Of a DNA stretch of 64,000 bases, positions 63,664-64,000 are shown piece by piece (positions within the stretch are counted from its first letter, which is position 1; every line of letters starts with the position of its first letter). The notes beneath the pieces are model-generated. The model searched no databases. It saw only the letters and a program-made list of their open reading frames with translations, and was not told where the DNA came from. This stretch comes from Parafilimonas terrae (GTDB lineage: Bacteria > Bacteroidota > Bacteroidia > Chitinophagales > Chitinophagaceae): assembly GCF_900115755.1 (NCBI RefSeq), contig NZ_FOXQ01000007.1, positions 1-64,000 on the forward strand, given 5' to 3'. Made by a program: the position numbers and the translations under genes.

Positions 63664-63891
63664 ATGTCTATTGTTGTAAAAGCAAAATATGAAAACGGGA
63701 ATGTAAAATTGCAGGAACCTGCGCCAACGCAGGAGAATGTTCCTGTGTCTGTTATATTTCCAGATAACGCAGATAATAATATTTCTTTAAAAAAGAATGA
63801 AATTAAATTTGGCTCCCTCGCAGGGAAAATAGCTGTACCGGAAAATTTTGATGACCCTTTGGACGAATTTCAGGAATATGAGCCCCAATGA
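63664..63891 (+). CDS. DUF2281-type antitoxin
   Basis: 75 residues. The N-terminus VVKAKYENGNVKLQEPAP resembles the AF2212/DUF104-like antitoxin beta hairpin, and the C-terminus KFGSLAGKIAVPENFDDPLDEFQEY fits the DUF2281 segment that occupies the toxin. The last four bases (ATGA) overlap the start of the next gene, a PIN-domain toxin, so the two are translated together. This is a VapBC-type type II toxin-antitoxin module; the antitoxin should repress its own promoter. Confidence 0.85.
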   Translation: MSIVVKAKYENGNVKLQEPAPTQENVPVSVIFPDNADNNISLKKNEIKFGSLAGKIAVPENFDDPLDEFQEYEPQ

Positions 63892-64000
63892 AAATCCTGC
63901 TTGATACACACATTTTAATTTGGGTGCTTGAAAATAATAAGTCCCTCACTTCTTTTCATAAATCAATATTGGCTGATACCCGCAATGAGAAAATTGTAAG
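63888..64000 (+). CDS. PIN-domain (VapC-like) toxin, N-terminal fragment
   Basis: The first 37 codons only; the gene runs off the window. It opens MKILLDTHILIWVLENN, the first acidic residue (Asp6) and DTHxxIW start of the COG3744 group of PIN-domain ribonucleases. ATG 63888 overlaps the antitoxin stop by four bases. PIN toxins of this group cleave RNA, often tRNA or rRNA, when free of their partner. Confidence 0.85.
   Translation, partial: MKILLDTHILIWVLENNKSLTSFHKSILADTRNEKIV

Noticed and set aside
1-64000. tRNA, rRNA, riboswitch and integrase/attachment-site signals
   Set aside because: None was recognised by eye; a covariance-model search would be needed to exclude small RNAs.

Overview
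The window is chromosomal DNA of a member of the Bacteroidota, most likely a Chitinophagaceae-like environmental bacterium. The evidence is two SusC/SusD pairs, a type IX secretion (T9SS) C-terminal sorting domain, many lipoproteins with a short lipobox, a DUF3823 lipoprotein, a Reg_prop/Y_Y_Y sensor kinase, promoter boxes of the Bacteroidota type (TTTG, about 20 bases, TAnnTTTG), and intergenic repeats rich in small hairpins. The genus is an inference; no rRNA, tRNA or CRISPR was seen.

1-18.3 kb is mostly housekeeping: the end of a T9SS-exported delta-60 repeat protein, a half-length CarB, a GNAT protein, RuvB, a DUF2807 lipoprotein, two tandem paralogous lipoproteins, a TIGR02757 protein, a secreted unknown, DnaX, a PafA-type alkaline phosphatase, an alpha-glucan phosphorylase homologue with an altered PLP-lysine position, an unknown lipoprotein and GuaB. 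18.3-18.85 kb holds a 93-residue unknown gene bracketed by two imperfect direct repeats, each made of two hairpins.

18.85-44.9 kb, all on the minus strand, is a large polysaccharide utilisation locus (PUL 1). Read from its promoter end it has SusC, SusD, DUF3823, a GH43-like propeller protein, GH127-type beta-L-arabinofuranosidase, GH2, a GH5-like enzyme, a glutaminase-A-like (DUF4965) protein, an S1 sulfatase, galactokinase, GH76, GH43, a sialidase-fold enzyme, a second GH43, a small secreted protein and a PHP-like secreted protein. Together these point to an arabinose- and galactose-containing, possibly sulfated, plant or algal polymer (inference). Several internal gaps carry repeat elements that create false N-terminal extensions of reading frames.

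45.3-58.4 kb, on the plus strand, is divergent from PUL 1. It holds a periplasmic-propeller sensor kinase and a separate REC-AraC regulator (a split form of the usual hybrid two-component system), then a second SusC/SusD pair and a 1190-residue FG-GAP/ASPIC-UnbV lipoprotein, with no glycosidase (PUL 2). 58.4-63.6 kb carries a sterol desaturase family protein and a DUF4350 / DUF4129-like / SpoIIM operon divergent from an RDD membrane protein. The right edge has a DUF2281-type antitoxin overlapping the start of a PIN-domain (VapC-like) toxin that runs off the window.

At least four intergenic copies, plus a short fragment, of one repeat family lie across the window. One copy sits in frame inside the N-terminal coding region of the DUF4129-like gene.
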